A stretch of DNA of 38,319 nucleotides from Rubrivivax gelatinosus (GTDB taxonomy: Bacteria > Pseudomonadota > Gammaproteobacteria > Burkholderiales > Burkholderiaceae_C): positions 1-38,319 of the forward strand of contig NZ_NRRU01000053.1 of the NCBI RefSeq assembly GCF_016583785.1. Reading direction: 5' to 3'. Of the stretch, positions 18,258-26,135 are shown piece by piece. How positions within the stretch are numbered: position 1 is the first letter of the stretch; every line of letters starts with the position of its first letter. Under the pieces are notes generated by a model. It was not told the DNA's origin, did no database searches, and saw nothing but the letters and a program-made list of their open reading frames with translations. Both the position numbers and the translations under genes were made by a program.

Positions 18258-19430
18258 TCAGGCTCCCAGGACCGTCTGCGCGACGATGTTGCGTTGCACC
18301 TCGTTGGAGCCGCCGTAGATCGTCGTCTTGCGCAGGTTGAGGTAGCTGCCGGTGAGCGGCGCCAGATGCGCGTCCGCGCTCTGCCAGCCGGCGCCGGCCG
18401 CTTCGCGCCGCAGCGCCACCGTGTACGGGCCGCCGGCGATCATCATCAGCTCGGCGTAACGCTGCTGGATCTCGCTGCCGCGGATCTTCAAGAGGCCGGC
18501 GATGTCCAGGCTCTGCTTGCCGCTCTTCTCGGCCGACAGCACGCGCAGCACCAGCATCTCGAGCGCGACGATGTCGACCTCGAGCAGCGCGATCTGGTCG
18601 CGCAGCCGCGGCTCGTCCCAGACGCCCTCGGCCTTGGCGGTCGCCTTCAGCCGCTCCAGCTCGCGCTTGGCGCGGTTGACGTCGGCGATGTTGGTGCGTT
18701 CGTGCGCCAGCAGCAGCTTGGCGTAGGACCAGCCCTTGTTCTCCTCGCCGATCAGGTTCTCGGCCGGCACCTCGACGTCGTCGAAGAAGACCTCGTTGAT
18801 CTCGGGCTCGCCGTCGAGCATGACGATCGGGCGCACGCTGACGCCGGGGCTCTTCATGTCGATCAGCAGGAAGCTGATGCCGGCCTGCGGCTTGCCCTCG
18901 GTGCCGGTGCGCACCAGGCAGAAGATCCAGTCGCCGTACTGCGCCAGTGTGGTCCAGGTCTTCTGGCCGTTGACGACGTAGACGCCGCCGCGGCGTTCGG
19001 CGCGGGTCTTCAGCGACGCCAGATCCGAGCCGGCGCCGGGTTCGCTGTAGCCCTGGCTCCACCAGACCTCGCCGCTGGCGATGGCCGGCAGGAACCGCCG
19101 CTGCTGCTCGGGCGTGCCGAAGGCCATGATCACCGGCGCCACCATCACCGGGCCGAAGGGGATGATGCGCGGCGCCCCGGCGAGCGCACATTCCTCCTCG
19201 AACAGGTGTTTCTGTACCGCGCTCCAGCCGGGGCCGCCGAAGGCCCGGGGCCAGCCGGCCGCGAGCCAGCCCTGCTGGCCCAGCAGCCGGGCCCAGCGCT
19301 GGTGGTCGTCGCGCGACAGCGTGGCCGCGGCGCGCACCTTGTCGCGGATGTCGGGCGGCAGCTTCGCGGCCACCCACTCCCGGACCTGGCGGCGGAACGC
19401 CAGCTCCTCGTCGGTGAAGTCGAGGTTCAT
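18258..19430 (-). CDS. Acyl-CoA dehydrogenase, pimeloyl-CoA dehydrogenase large-subunit (PimC) type
   Basis: Protein of 390 aa. It opens with MNLDFTDEELAFRRQVREWVAAKLP, typical of PimC-like subunits. The FAD-binding stretch WWSQGYSEPGAGSDLASLKT and the WTT of GQKTWTTLAQYGD are standard, and the C-terminal YGGSNEVQRNIVAQTVLG closes the domain. In MCAD-type enzymes the catalytic Glu lies in the corresponding loop; here that position seems to be Gly, as in related heteromeric enzymes whose base lies elsewhere. The ATG at 19430 has AGGAG 7 nt upstream. It is the first gene of a minus-strand run continuing through the PimD-like gene, the peptidase and rsuA. Confidence 0.9.
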   Translation of the reverse strand: MNLDFTDEELAFRRQVREWVAAKLPPDIRDKVRAAATLSRDDHQRWARLLGQQGWLAAGWPRAFGGPGWSAVQKHLFEEECALAGAPRIIPFGPVMVAPVIMAFGTPEQQRRFLPAIASGEVWWSQGYSEPGAGSDLASLKTRAERRGGVYVVNGQKTWTTLAQYGDWIFCLVRTGTEGKPQAGISFLLIDMKSPGVSVRPIVMLDGEPEINEVFFDDVEVPAENLIGEENKGWSYAKLLLAHERTNIADVNRAKRELERLKATAKAEGVWDEPRLRDQIALLEVDIVALEMLVLRVLSAEKSGKQSLDIAGLLKIRGSEIQQRYAELMMIAGGPYTVALRREAAGAGWQSADAHLAPLTGSYLNLRKTTIYGGSNEVQRNIVAQTVLGA

Positions 19431-19529
19431 CGTCGTCTCCTGCGGGCCGGCTGCAGTGGCCGTGGCCTTGTCGGCGCGTTGTAGCACGCACCCCGCAGGC
19501 GGCTTGTCCCTGCCGGGACAGCGCGCCGG

Positions 19530-20237
19530 TCAGCGCGCCTGGAGCCGCAGGACGTCGGTGTCGCGCTGCATCCGGAAGCGCGACAGGAAGCTGTTGCCGA
19601 GCAGCACCATCGGCATCGATTGCGGCACGACGACCGCCTGCACCTGGTTGATCTCGACCTCGCCGACACGCACGCGCGCCAGCGTCACGCGGTAGGCGGC
19701 GGCGCTGCCGTTGGCGGTCTGCACCATGCCGGGTTCGCCGCTGCGCCAGGCGATGCCCAGGCGGTCGGCCTCGGCCTGGCCGAGCGCGATCAGCGTCGCG
19801 CCGGTGTCGACCATGAAGTTCACCGGCCGGCCGTTGATCGAGCCCTGGGTGACGAAGTGGCCGCCGGGGCCGGCGGGGATGACGATCTCGCGGCTGCCCG
19901 AGACCACGCCGCCGCTGCCGGCGACGCGCGCGGTGCCGCCGCCGGTGCGCAGGTCCAGGCGCTGGCCGCCGCGTTCAACGACGGCGCCATCGGCGTCGAG
20001 CTGGATCAGCTTGACGCCGCGGGCGCTTTCGCCCACTCCCAGCGTCAGCGTCTGGCCGTCGACGACCAGCAGCGCCCTGCGCCCCATCTGGCCGGCGAGC
20101 GAGACTTCCTGCGCCGCGGACGGAAGCGGCGCTGCCAGAAGCGCCGCCCACAACGCCATCAGCGGCTGCCAGCGCCGCCAAACCGCGGTCCGAATCCCCC
20201 CGGGGACAGGCTGCCGCAGGCGGCCGGGGGGTGTCAT
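19530..20237 (-). CDS. Periplasmic retropepsin-like aspartic protease
   Basis: Protein of 235 aa with an N-terminal hydrophobic export signal (about 24-42, ending APLPSAAQ). A linker region of about 70 residues precedes a single-lobe retroviral-type aspartyl protease domain. The active site is [13 protein letters not shown], with Asp144-Thr-Gly, and the second family motif is [11 protein letters not shown] near residue 212. Such proteases work as homodimers, each chain giving one Asp. The substrate is unknown. Its ATG overlaps the yajQ stop (ATGA), so it is translated together with yajQ. Confidence 0.88.
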   Translation of the reverse strand: MTPPGRLRQPVPGGIRTAVWRRWQPLMALWAALLAAPLPSAAQEVSLAGQMGRRALLVVDGQTLTLGVGESARGVKLIQLDADGAVVERGGQRLDLRTGGGTARVAGSGGVVSGSREIVIPAGPGGHFVTQGSINGRPVNFMVDTGATLIALGQAEADRLGIAWRSGEPGMVQTANGSAAAYRVTLARVRVGEVEINQVQAVVVPQSMPMVLLGNSFLSRFRMQRDTDVLRLQAR

Positions 20238-20737
20238 TCCCGGAAGTTGTCGAAGGTCAGCGGCAGGTCGGCGATTTCCTTGCGCAACAGCGCCATCGCC
20301 TGCTGCAGGTCGTCCTTCTTGCCGCCGGTGACCCGCACCGCGTCGCCCTGGATCGAAGCCTGCACCTTCAGCTTGCTGCTCTTGATCGCCTGCTGGATCT
20401 TCTTCGCGTGTTCGGCGTCGATGCCGGCCTTGACCTTGACGACGAGCTTCAGCTTGTCGCCGCCGAGCTTCTGGGGTTTGGCCGACAGGTCGAGGAAACG
20501 CACGTCGACGTCGCGTTTGGCCAGGCGCGCGAGCAGCACGTCGCGCACCTGGTCGATCTGGAAGTCGCTGTCGGCATAGAGCGTGAGTTCACGCTCCTTG
20601 GCCGATTTCTCGCTGAATTCGACCTTCGCGCTTGACCCCTTGAAGTCGAAGCGGTTGCCGATTTCCTTGTTCGCCTGGTCGAGCGCGTTGCGCAGTTCGA
20701 CCAGATTGGGCTCGAGGACGGTATCAAAGCTGGGCAT
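20234..20737 (-). CDS. yajQ: YajQ-family nucleotide-binding protein
   Basis: Protein of 167 aa, the usual length of YajQ. It starts [35 protein letters not shown], the family signature, and has the two alternating alpha/beta domains implied by [19 protein letters not shown] and [18 protein letters not shown]. Family members bind nucleotides and tRNA; the Xanthomonas homologue binds cyclic di-GMP. The start codon lies only 14 bp from the divergent murB start, so its promoter must extend into murB. Confidence 0.94.
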   Translation of the reverse strand: MPSFDTVLEPNLVELRNALDQANKEIGNRFDFKGSSAKVEFSEKSAKERELTLYADSDFQIDQVRDVLLARLAKRDVDVRFLDLSAKPQKLGGDKLKLVVKVKAGIDAEHAKKIQQAIKSSKLKVQASIQGDAVRVTGGKKDDLQQAMALLRKEIADLPLTFDNFRE

Positions 20738-20751
20738 GGGAAAATTCTGCC

Positions 20752-21789
20752 ATGTCCTTCGACGTTTCCCCGCTGCAGATCGAGGCCCGCGTTTCGCTGC
20801 GCGAGCACAACAGCTTCGGCCTGCCCGCCGTCGCCCAGACCCTGGTGCGCGTGCGCTCCGACGCCGACGTGCGCCGCGTCGTCGACCACCCCGAACTCGG
20901 CCGCGCGCCCAAGCTGATCCTGGGCGGCGGCAGCAACCTCGTGCTGACGCGCGACGTCGCCGCCGCAGTCCTGAAGGTCGAGATCGCGGGCCGGCGCCTC
21001 GTCGCCGAGACCGCCGACGCCTGGATCGTCGAGGCCGGCGCCGGCGAGCGCTGGCACGACTTCGTCACCTGGACGCTGGAGCAGGGCCTGCCGGGGCTGG
21101 AGAACCTGGCGCTGATCCCGGGCACGGTGGGCGCGGCGCCGGTGCAGAACATCGGCGCCTACGGCGTCGAGCTGAAGGACCGCTTCCATTCGCTGGACGC
21201 GGTCGACCTGGTCACCGGCCGCAGCGTCACGCTGGACGCCGGCATGTGCCGCTTTGCCTACCGCGACAGCGTCTTCAAGCACGAACTGGCCGGCAAGAGC
21301 GTCGTCACGCGGGTGCGTTTTCGCCTGCCACGGCCCTGGCTGCCGGTGCTGGGTTATCTCGATCTCGAACGCAAGATGGCCGAGACCGGCAATACGAGCC
21401 CCGACGCGCGCACGATCTACGACTGGGTGTGCGCGATCCGCCGCGCCAAGCTGCCCGACCCGGCCGTAATCGGCAACGCCGGCAGCTTCTTCAAGAACCC
21501 GGTGGTCAGCGCCGAGCAGTGCCGCGACATCATCGAACGCGACCCCGAGATCGTGCACTACCCGATGCCCGACGGCAGCGTGAAGCTGGCCGCCGGCTGG
21601 CTGATCGACGCCTGCGGCTGGAAAGGCAAGTCGGTCGGCCGCGCCGGTGTCTACGAGCGCCAGGCGCTGGTGCTGGTCAACCGCGGTGGCGCCAGCGGTG
21701 CCGAGGTCGTGACGCTGGCGCGTGCGATCCAGGAAAGCGTCTACGGGCGCTTCGGCATCCGGCTGGAGCCCGAGCCGGTGATCGTCTGA
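20752..21789 (+). CDS. murB: UDP-N-acetylenolpyruvoylglucosamine reductase (type I)
   Basis: FAD enzyme of 345 aa that reduces UDP-GlcNAc-enolpyruvate to UDP-MurNAc with NADPH, the second step of peptidoglycan synthesis. FAD-binding motifs are [10 protein letters not shown] (58-67) and [19 protein letters not shown] (122-140). The catalytic Ser245 is in NAGSFFKNP, and the C-terminal EPEPVIV carries the Glu (about 339) equivalent to Glu325 of the E. coli enzyme. The long insertion typical of type I enzymes is present. It diverges from yajQ, leaving no room for a promoter between them, and ends 3 nt from the convergent transporter gene. Confidence 0.96.
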   Translation: MSFDVSPLQIEARVSLREHNSFGLPAVAQTLVRVRSDADVRRVVDHPELGRAPKLILGGGSNLVLTRDVAAAVLKVEIAGRRLVAETADAWIVEAGAGERWHDFVTWTLEQGLPGLENLALIPGTVGAAPVQNIGAYGVELKDRFHSLDAVDLVTGRSVTLDAGMCRFAYRDSVFKHELAGKSVVTRVRFRLPRPWLPVLGYLDLERKMAETGNTSPDARTIYDWVCAIRRAKLPDPAVIGNAGSFFKNPVVSAEQCRDIIERDPEIVHYPMPDGSVKLAAGWLIDACGWKGKSVGRAGVYERQALVLVNRGGASGAEVVTLARAIQESVYGRFGIRLEPEPVIV

Positions 21790-21792
21790 GCC

Positions 21793-22737
21793 TCAGCCGA
21801 GCGCGCTGTCCAGCACCATCATCAGCACGAAGCCCAGCATCAGCCCGACGCTCGCCCGGCGCGAGTGGCCGCGGCGCTGCGACTCGGGGATGAGTTCGTG
21901 GCCGACGACGAAGATCATCGCGCCGGCGGCGAAGGCCAGGCCCCAGGGCAGCAGCGCCGCCGACGAAGCCAGTGCCGCGGCTGCTGCCACGGCGGCCAGC
22001 GGTTCGACCAGCCCCGACGCGGCGCCGATGCCGGCGGCGGCGTAGCGCCCGACGCCCGCGGCCTGCAGCGCGAGCGCGACCACCAGGCCCTCGGGCACGT
22101 CCTGGATCGCGATGCCGGTGGCCAGGGCCAGCGCGCCGGCGCTGTCGCCGCCGGCGGCGGCGACGCCGATCGCCAGCCCTTCGGGCACGTTGTGCAGCAC
22201 GATCGCGAGCACGAACAGCGTCACGCGCCGGCGGCGTTCAAGGTCGCCGCCGCCCGGGCCTATGCCGTGGGCATGCGGCAGCACGTGGTCCAGCAGCATC
22301 AGCAGCAGCGCGCCGGCCAGCAGCGCGGCGCCGACGCCGAGCGCACGCGGCCACGGGCCCAGCCCCGCCTGCGCGGCTGCGTGCAGCGCCGGCACGAGCA
22401 GCGAGAAGCAGGCGGCCGCCAGCATCACGCCGCCGCCGAAGCCGAGCAGCGTGTCCTGGGTGCGCGCGGCCGGGGCCCGCGCCAGCAGCACCGGCAGCAC
22501 GCCGAGCGCGGTCGCCAGCGCGGCGGCGGCGCCCAGCGCCAGTGCCGTCGTCACGGCTTCGGCCGGCGGCAGCAGTTGCCAGCCGCGCCACAGCGCCAGC
22601 AAAGCGCCGGCGGCGCACAGCAGCAGCCCGCAGCGCTGCTGCAGCCTCAGGCGGCTGGCGACTTCGCGCGGGGCGGGGGCCGGGCGCGGCTCGGGCCTGG
22701 ATCGCACCCGGGTGTTCGGCATCGGGTACTCGATCAT
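21793..22737 (-). CDS. ZIP-family metal transporter (GufA/BbZIP type)
   Basis: Inner membrane metal transporter of 314 aa with eight predicted helices. The transport site matches BbZIP of Bordetella bronchiseptica exactly: His182, Asn183 and Glu186 in LHNVPEGLAIG, Gln212, Asp213 and Glu216 in IQDVPEGLVV, and Glu245 in GLVEPLA. Each is offset by five from the BbZIP residues 177, 178, 181, 207, 208, 211 and 240, so there is no gap across this region and the binuclear site is intact. Likely substrates are Zn(II), Fe(II) or both. The cytoplasmic loop has a short His cluster (HVLPHAHG). ATG 22737 overlaps the upstream stop (ATGA). A Fur-like box precedes the unit, which points to iron. Confidence 0.92.
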   Translation of the reverse strand: MIEYPMPNTRVRSRPEPRPAPAPREVASRLRLQQRCGLLLCAAGALLALWRGWQLLPPAEAVTTALALGAAAALATALGVLPVLLARAPAARTQDTLLGFGGGVMLAAACFSLLVPALHAAAQAGLGPWPRALGVGAALLAGALLLMLLDHVLPHAHGIGPGGGDLERRRRVTLFVLAIVLHNVPEGLAIGVAAAGGDSAGALALATGIAIQDVPEGLVVALALQAAGVGRYAAAGIGAASGLVEPLAAVAAAAALASSAALLPWGLAFAAGAMIFVVGHELIPESQRRGHSRRASVGLMLGFVLMMVLDSALG

Positions 22738-23108
22738 CGGGAGGCGGGGCCGCTGATGCGCCAGGAGAAACGCGCCAGCCGCAGCGTCAGCGCCTGCAGC
22801 CGCGCCGCCTGTTCGTCGTCGTCGACCAGCATCCCCAGGCGCGCCAGCGGGCGCCCGGTGGCGTCCAGGCAGGTCAGCCGCCAGGCGCTGGGCAGCAGGG
22901 CGTCCTCGGCCGTGTCCAGCAGCAGCTTGAGCATCTGTTCGTGCACCGACCAGGCCGCTTCGGGCCGGGCCTGGGCGAGGTGTTCGCCATGGCGCAGATA
23001 GGAACAGACGAGGCGCGGTTCGTCCGGGTCCAGCGCCAGGCGCACATGCATCGCCTGGCGCTGCCAGCACTGGCGCACCGATGCGTGCGAATGGGAATGG
23101 CAGGACAT
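22734..23108 (-). CDS. Unrecognised small Cys/His-rich protein, first gene of the ZIP unit
   Basis: Protein of 124 aa that I do not recognise. The N-terminus MSCHSHSHASVRQCW carries two Cys and three closely spaced His and looks able to bind metal. The rest is a soluble alpha/beta sequence with several acidic patches (LALDPDEPR, LVDDDEQAARL) and no membrane segment. The ATG at 23108 has AGGAG at good spacing, and its stop overlaps the ZIP start as ATGA. A Fur-like operator lies about 100 nt upstream. Position and composition suggest a role in iron or zinc handling with the transporter, for example as a chaperone or sensor; that is inference. Confidence 0.75.
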   Translation of the reverse strand: MSCHSHSHASVRQCWQRQAMHVRLALDPDEPRLVCSYLRHGEHLAQARPEAAWSVHEQMLKLLLDTAEDALLPSAWRLTCLDATGRPLARLGMLVDDDEQAARLQALTLRLARFSWRISGPASR

Positions 23109-23208
23109 GGCAGCGAACTCCTCGGGTTGGCATGCACCTGAGGCTGGCCGCGGGCTGGCGTGCACGATTCGGCGGCGCAAGGCGCGCACGCCGTGTGTCC
23201 ATGCTACA

Positions 23209-23223
23209 TGAGAATCGTTCGCA
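23209..23223 (-). promoter_or_regulatory. Fur-like box upstream of the ZIP unit
   Basis: The minus strand reads TGCGAACGATTCTCA, a 7-1-7 inverted repeat close to the Fur consensus TGATAATNATTATCA (ten of 14 non-central positions match). The two half sites, TGCGAAC and TGAGAAT, agree at five of seven positions. It lies 101 nt before the small-protein start. A weak -10 (TAGCAT) and a weak -35 (TTCACA) flank it, so bound Fur would cover the promoter. Confidence 0.6.
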
Positions 23224-23269
23224 TTTGTGAAGTCCGGACTGCGAGCGGCTGCCGTCCGGCCGGGGGTGT

Positions 23270-25561
23270 CTAGACGGCAGCCCCGGCCGGCAGCGGCAGG
23301 CCGGCGGCGATCGCGGCGGCGCGTGTGGCCGGCAGCAGGTCCGCGAAGCGCTGCACGTGGCGCGCGATCTCGTGCGCCGGCAGGTGGCTCGCGCCTTCGT
23401 GCAGCGTCTCGGCGGTGGCCGCCAGCGCCGCCAGGCCCAGGTTCAGCGCCGCGCCACGTGCGGCGTGGGCGTTGACACGCAACTCCAGCGGCTGCGCGTC
23501 GCGCACCGCCGCACGCAGCCGCTGCACCAGCTGCGGCCCCTGGTCGAGGAAGCTGTGCACCATCGCGGCCAGGCGCTCGCGCGGCATCGCCTGCAGCGCG
23601 AGCGCGACCGCCGCCGTGTCCACCAGCGGCGGGCTCTCGCCGCCGGCCGCCGCCGGTTCGGGGGCCGCGGGCTCGGGCGCGAAGTCGGCACCGCCGGTGC
23701 TGCCGAAGAAGCGGCGCAGCGAGGCGGCGAGCTTGGGCGGGCTCACCGGCTTGGTCAGGAAGTCGTTCATGCCGGCGACCAGGCAGCGGTCGCGCGTCTC
23801 GGTGAAGGCGTCGGCGGTGAGTGCGACGATGGGCACGGTGGCCGCGGCGGCATCGGGCAGGGCGCGGATCGCACGCGTCGCGGCGATGCCGTCCATCTCC
23901 GGCATGTGCAGGTCCATCAGCACGATGTCGAAGGGTTTGCCTTCGGCAGCACGCATCGCCTCCACCGCTTCCCGGCCGTTGGTGGCGAAGACGGCGTCGT
24001 GGCCCAGGCGCTCGAGCAGCGCTGCCATGTACTGGCGGTTGACGACGTGGTCCTCGGCGATCAGCACGCGCAGCGGCCGTGGCGGCGGCGGCGCGTCGCC
24101 GGGCAGGGTGCGGGGCGCCGGCACCGCCTGCACCGGCCGCAGCGGCATGCGGAAGCTGAAGCTGCTGCCTTCGCCGGGTTTGCTGGTGACGGTGATGTCT
24201 CCGCCCATCAGCCGCGCCAGGTTGCGCGAGATCTCCAACCCCAGGCCGGTGCCGCCGTGGCGGCGCGAGCGCGAGCTGTCGCCCTGGGCGAAGCGGCGGA
24301 ACAGCGTGCCGAGCGTCGCCTCGTCGATGCCGATGCCCTGGTCGCTGACGACGAACACGAGCTCGGCCATGGCCTCGTTGTCGCGGGCCTGCACGTCGAG
24401 CACGATGGCGCCGTGGTCGGAGAACTTGATCGCGTTGGACAGCAGGTTGAACAGCACCTGCTTGACGCGCGTGGCGTCGCAGAGCACCCGTTCGGGCAGG
24501 GCCGGGTCGGTGCCGATGTGCAGCGCCAGCGCCTTGGCGTGGGCCTGCGGCCGCATCAGCGCCTCGACGTCGCGCAGCAGCGCACGCAACTCCACCGGTG
24601 CCGGCGACAGCACCATGCGGCCGGATTCGAGCTGCGACATGTCGAGGATGTCGTTGAGGATCGCCAGAAGGTGGTCCGCCGACTCGGCCGCGGTGCGCAG
24701 ATAGCCCACCTGCTGCTGGTTGAGCCCGGTGTCGCGCAGCAGCGAGAGCATGCCCAGCAGGCCGTGGAAGGGCGTGCGGATCTCGTGGCTCATGTTGGCG
24801 AGGAAGGCGCTCTTGGCCTCGCTCGCGGCTTCGGCGTCGCGGCGGGCGCTGCGCAGGTGTTCGGCGAGGTCCTCGAGCGCGGCGCGGCGGCGGTCGAGCT
24901 GGCGCATCTGGCGCAGCGCCAGCAGCGCGAAGGCCAGCGTCAGCGCCGACAGCGACACCGTCAGGCCGATGCCGACCAGGTTGTGGCTCTGCACCGTCGC
25001 GTTGCGCGCCGCGATCTGCTCGCCGACGCGGTGCGCCGCGCGCAGCGACAGGCCGTGGATCTCGGCACCGAGCGACATCAGCTCGGGTTCCAGCTCCTGC
25101 AGCGCCACGCGTGTCGGCCCCGGGCCGTCGGGGGCGGCGAAGACCGCGTCGGCGCGGCGGATGAAACGGTCGATGCGCTGCAGCGTCTCGGCGAAGCCGG
25201 TGTCGGTGGCGAGCGCGTTGCCGATGCGCTCGTTGTGCAACAGGCCGACACGGCTGACCCAGATGTCGTAGCGCAGCTGCAGCGCCGGCGCGTCCAGCAC
25301 CCGGCGCGGGTCGCTCGAGCGGCTCCATTCGTCGCGCAGCCGCAGGTATTCGGTCTCGGCCTGGTAGACCAGCAGCACCGCGTCGTCGTCGGCGACTTCA
25401 ACCGCCTGGCGCAGCAGCGCGGCCTGGCGCACCTGCAGCCAGGCCACGGCCAGCAGCGCGACGATCAGCCCGATGCCGAGCACGCCCAGCCAGGTGGCGC
25501 GGCCGCGCCGCCCACTGGGAATGGTGGCCTCTAGCGCACCTCGATCGTCCGCAGCTGCCAT
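23270..25561 (-). CDS. Hybrid sensor histidine kinase with REC and Hpt domains
   Basis: Protein of 763 aa. Helices at about 24-44 and 195-217 enclose an all-helical periplasmic sensor of about 150 residues without recognised motifs. The kinase core has His259 ([18 protein letters not shown]), an N box ([10 protein letters not shown], 371-380) and the [12 protein letters not shown] box (435-445). The receiver has Asp550 ([12 protein letters not shown]) and Lys604 (TKP). The C-terminal Hpt-like domain has His699 in [13 protein letters not shown]. There is no PAS domain and no response regulator gene nearby. The start at 25561 overlaps the end of the upstream Moco-domain gene by 31 nt and no later start fits, so the two are co-expressed and the upstream product may feed the sensor. 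Confidence 0.92.
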   Translation of the reverse strand: MAAADDRGALEATIPSGRRGRATWLGVLGIGLIVALLAVAWLQVRQAALLRQAVEVADDDAVLLVYQAETEYLRLRDEWSRSSDPRRVLDAPALQLRYDIWVSRVGLLHNERIGNALATDTGFAETLQRIDRFIRRADAVFAAPDGPGPTRVALQELEPELMSLGAEIHGLSLRAAHRVGEQIAARNATVQSHNLVGIGLTVSLSALTLAFALLALRQMRQLDRRRAALEDLAEHLRSARRDAEAASEAKSAFLANMSHEIRTPFHGLLGMLSLLRDTGLNQQQVGYLRTAAESADHLLAILNDILDMSQLESGRMVLSPAPVELRALLRDVEALMRPQAHAKALALHIGTDPALPERVLCDATRVKQVLFNLLSNAIKFSDHGAIVLDVQARDNEAMAELVFVVSDQGIGIDEATLGTLFRRFAQGDSSRSRRHGGTGLGLEISRNLARLMGGDITVTSKPGEGSSFSFRMPLRPVQAVPAPRTLPGDAPPPPRPLRVLIAEDHVVNRQYMAALLERLGHDAVFATNGREAVEAMRAAEGKPFDIVLMDLHMPEMDGIAATRAIRALPDAAAATVPIVALTADAFTETRDRCLVAGMNDFLTKPVSPPKLAASLRRFFGSTGGADFAPEPAAPEPAAAGGESPPLVDTAAVALALQAMPRERLAAMVHSFLDQGPQLVQRLRAAVRDAQPLELRVNAHAARGAALNLGLAALAATAETLHEGASHLPAHEIARHVQRFADLLPATRAAAIAAGLPLPAGAAV

Positions 25562-26085
25562 GCCGATCGGCTGTAGTAGACGGGGCTGCGCAAGGTTTCG
25601 TCCGAGTCGAAGGGGTAGATGACGAACAGCGGGCCCTTGTCGCGCACCGCCATCGGCCGCTCGTCGAGCAGCCGCGCGACGATGACGTCGTGGCGGGCGA
25701 CGTCGTCGTAAGGAATGTCGACCCAGTAGTCGTTGAGCGCGATCGCGCGCAGCTGGCTGCCGCGTGCCGAGGCCGAGGCGAGCACGTCGCGCAGCAGCGG
25801 GCCGGTGAAGCGCCGCGCCTGGGCGTACCAGGGCGTGCGCGTGACGAAACTGGTCTGCGGCAGGTGCTCGAGCATCGCCATGTCGAAGTCGGCACGGGCG
25901 CCGAAGTTGGGCGAGAGCACGCGGCCGGTGAGCGTCAGCACCACCTTGCCGAGCGGCGCGTCCAGCGCTGACGCCGGAGCGCTCCAGCCGGCCAGCGACG
26001 CGAACGCGGCCGCGAGCATGGCGCGGCGGCCTCGATCGTGCGAGGTCGCAGCAGGAGCGGCGGCGACGGCAGGGCGGGCGTGCAC
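25531..26085 (-). CDS. Molybdopterin-oxidoreductase-like domain protein, exported, lacking cysteine
   Basis: Protein of 184 aa. An export signal (about 18-41, RGRRAMLAAAFASLAGWSAPASA) has a twin-arginine-like RRAML start. The rest resembles a short sulfite-oxidase/YedY-type Moco domain: VVLTLTGRVLSP, RFTGPLLRDVLASA, AIALNDYWVDIPYDDV, GPLFVIYPFDSDETL. The family's Mo ligand is a Cys, yet this protein has no Cys at all, so a catalytic role is doubtful and binding or sensing is more likely. It overlaps the hybrid kinase gene by 31 nt, which suggests a periplasmic partner of that sensor. ATG 26019 inside the signal is an alternative start but would lose the RR pair. Confidence 0.78.
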   Translation of the reverse strand: MHARPAVAAAPAATSHDRGRRAMLAAAFASLAGWSAPASALDAPLGKVVLTLTGRVLSPNFGARADFDMAMLEHLPQTSFVTRTPWYAQARRFTGPLLRDVLASASARGSQLRAIALNDYWVDIPYDDVARHDVIVARLLDERPMAVRDKGPLFVIYPFDSDETLRSPVYYSRSAWQLRTIEVR

Positions 26086-26090
26086 CCGCT

Positions 26091-26122
26091 GGATTCTAGG
26101 GGGGAGAGCCCACCCAGAATCC
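26091..26122. other. Hairpin between bciB and the Moco-domain gene
   Basis: GGATTCT (26091-26097) pairs with AGAATCC (26116-26122). The stem continues inward as two G-C triplets separated by single A bulges and closes on AGAG. It starts 13 nt after the bciB stop on the minus strand. The T-rich tail (TTTCTTC) lies on the plus-strand side, where there is no gene, so its value as a bciB terminator is uncertain. Confidence 0.45.
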
Positions 26123-26135
26123 TTTCTTCAGCGGT

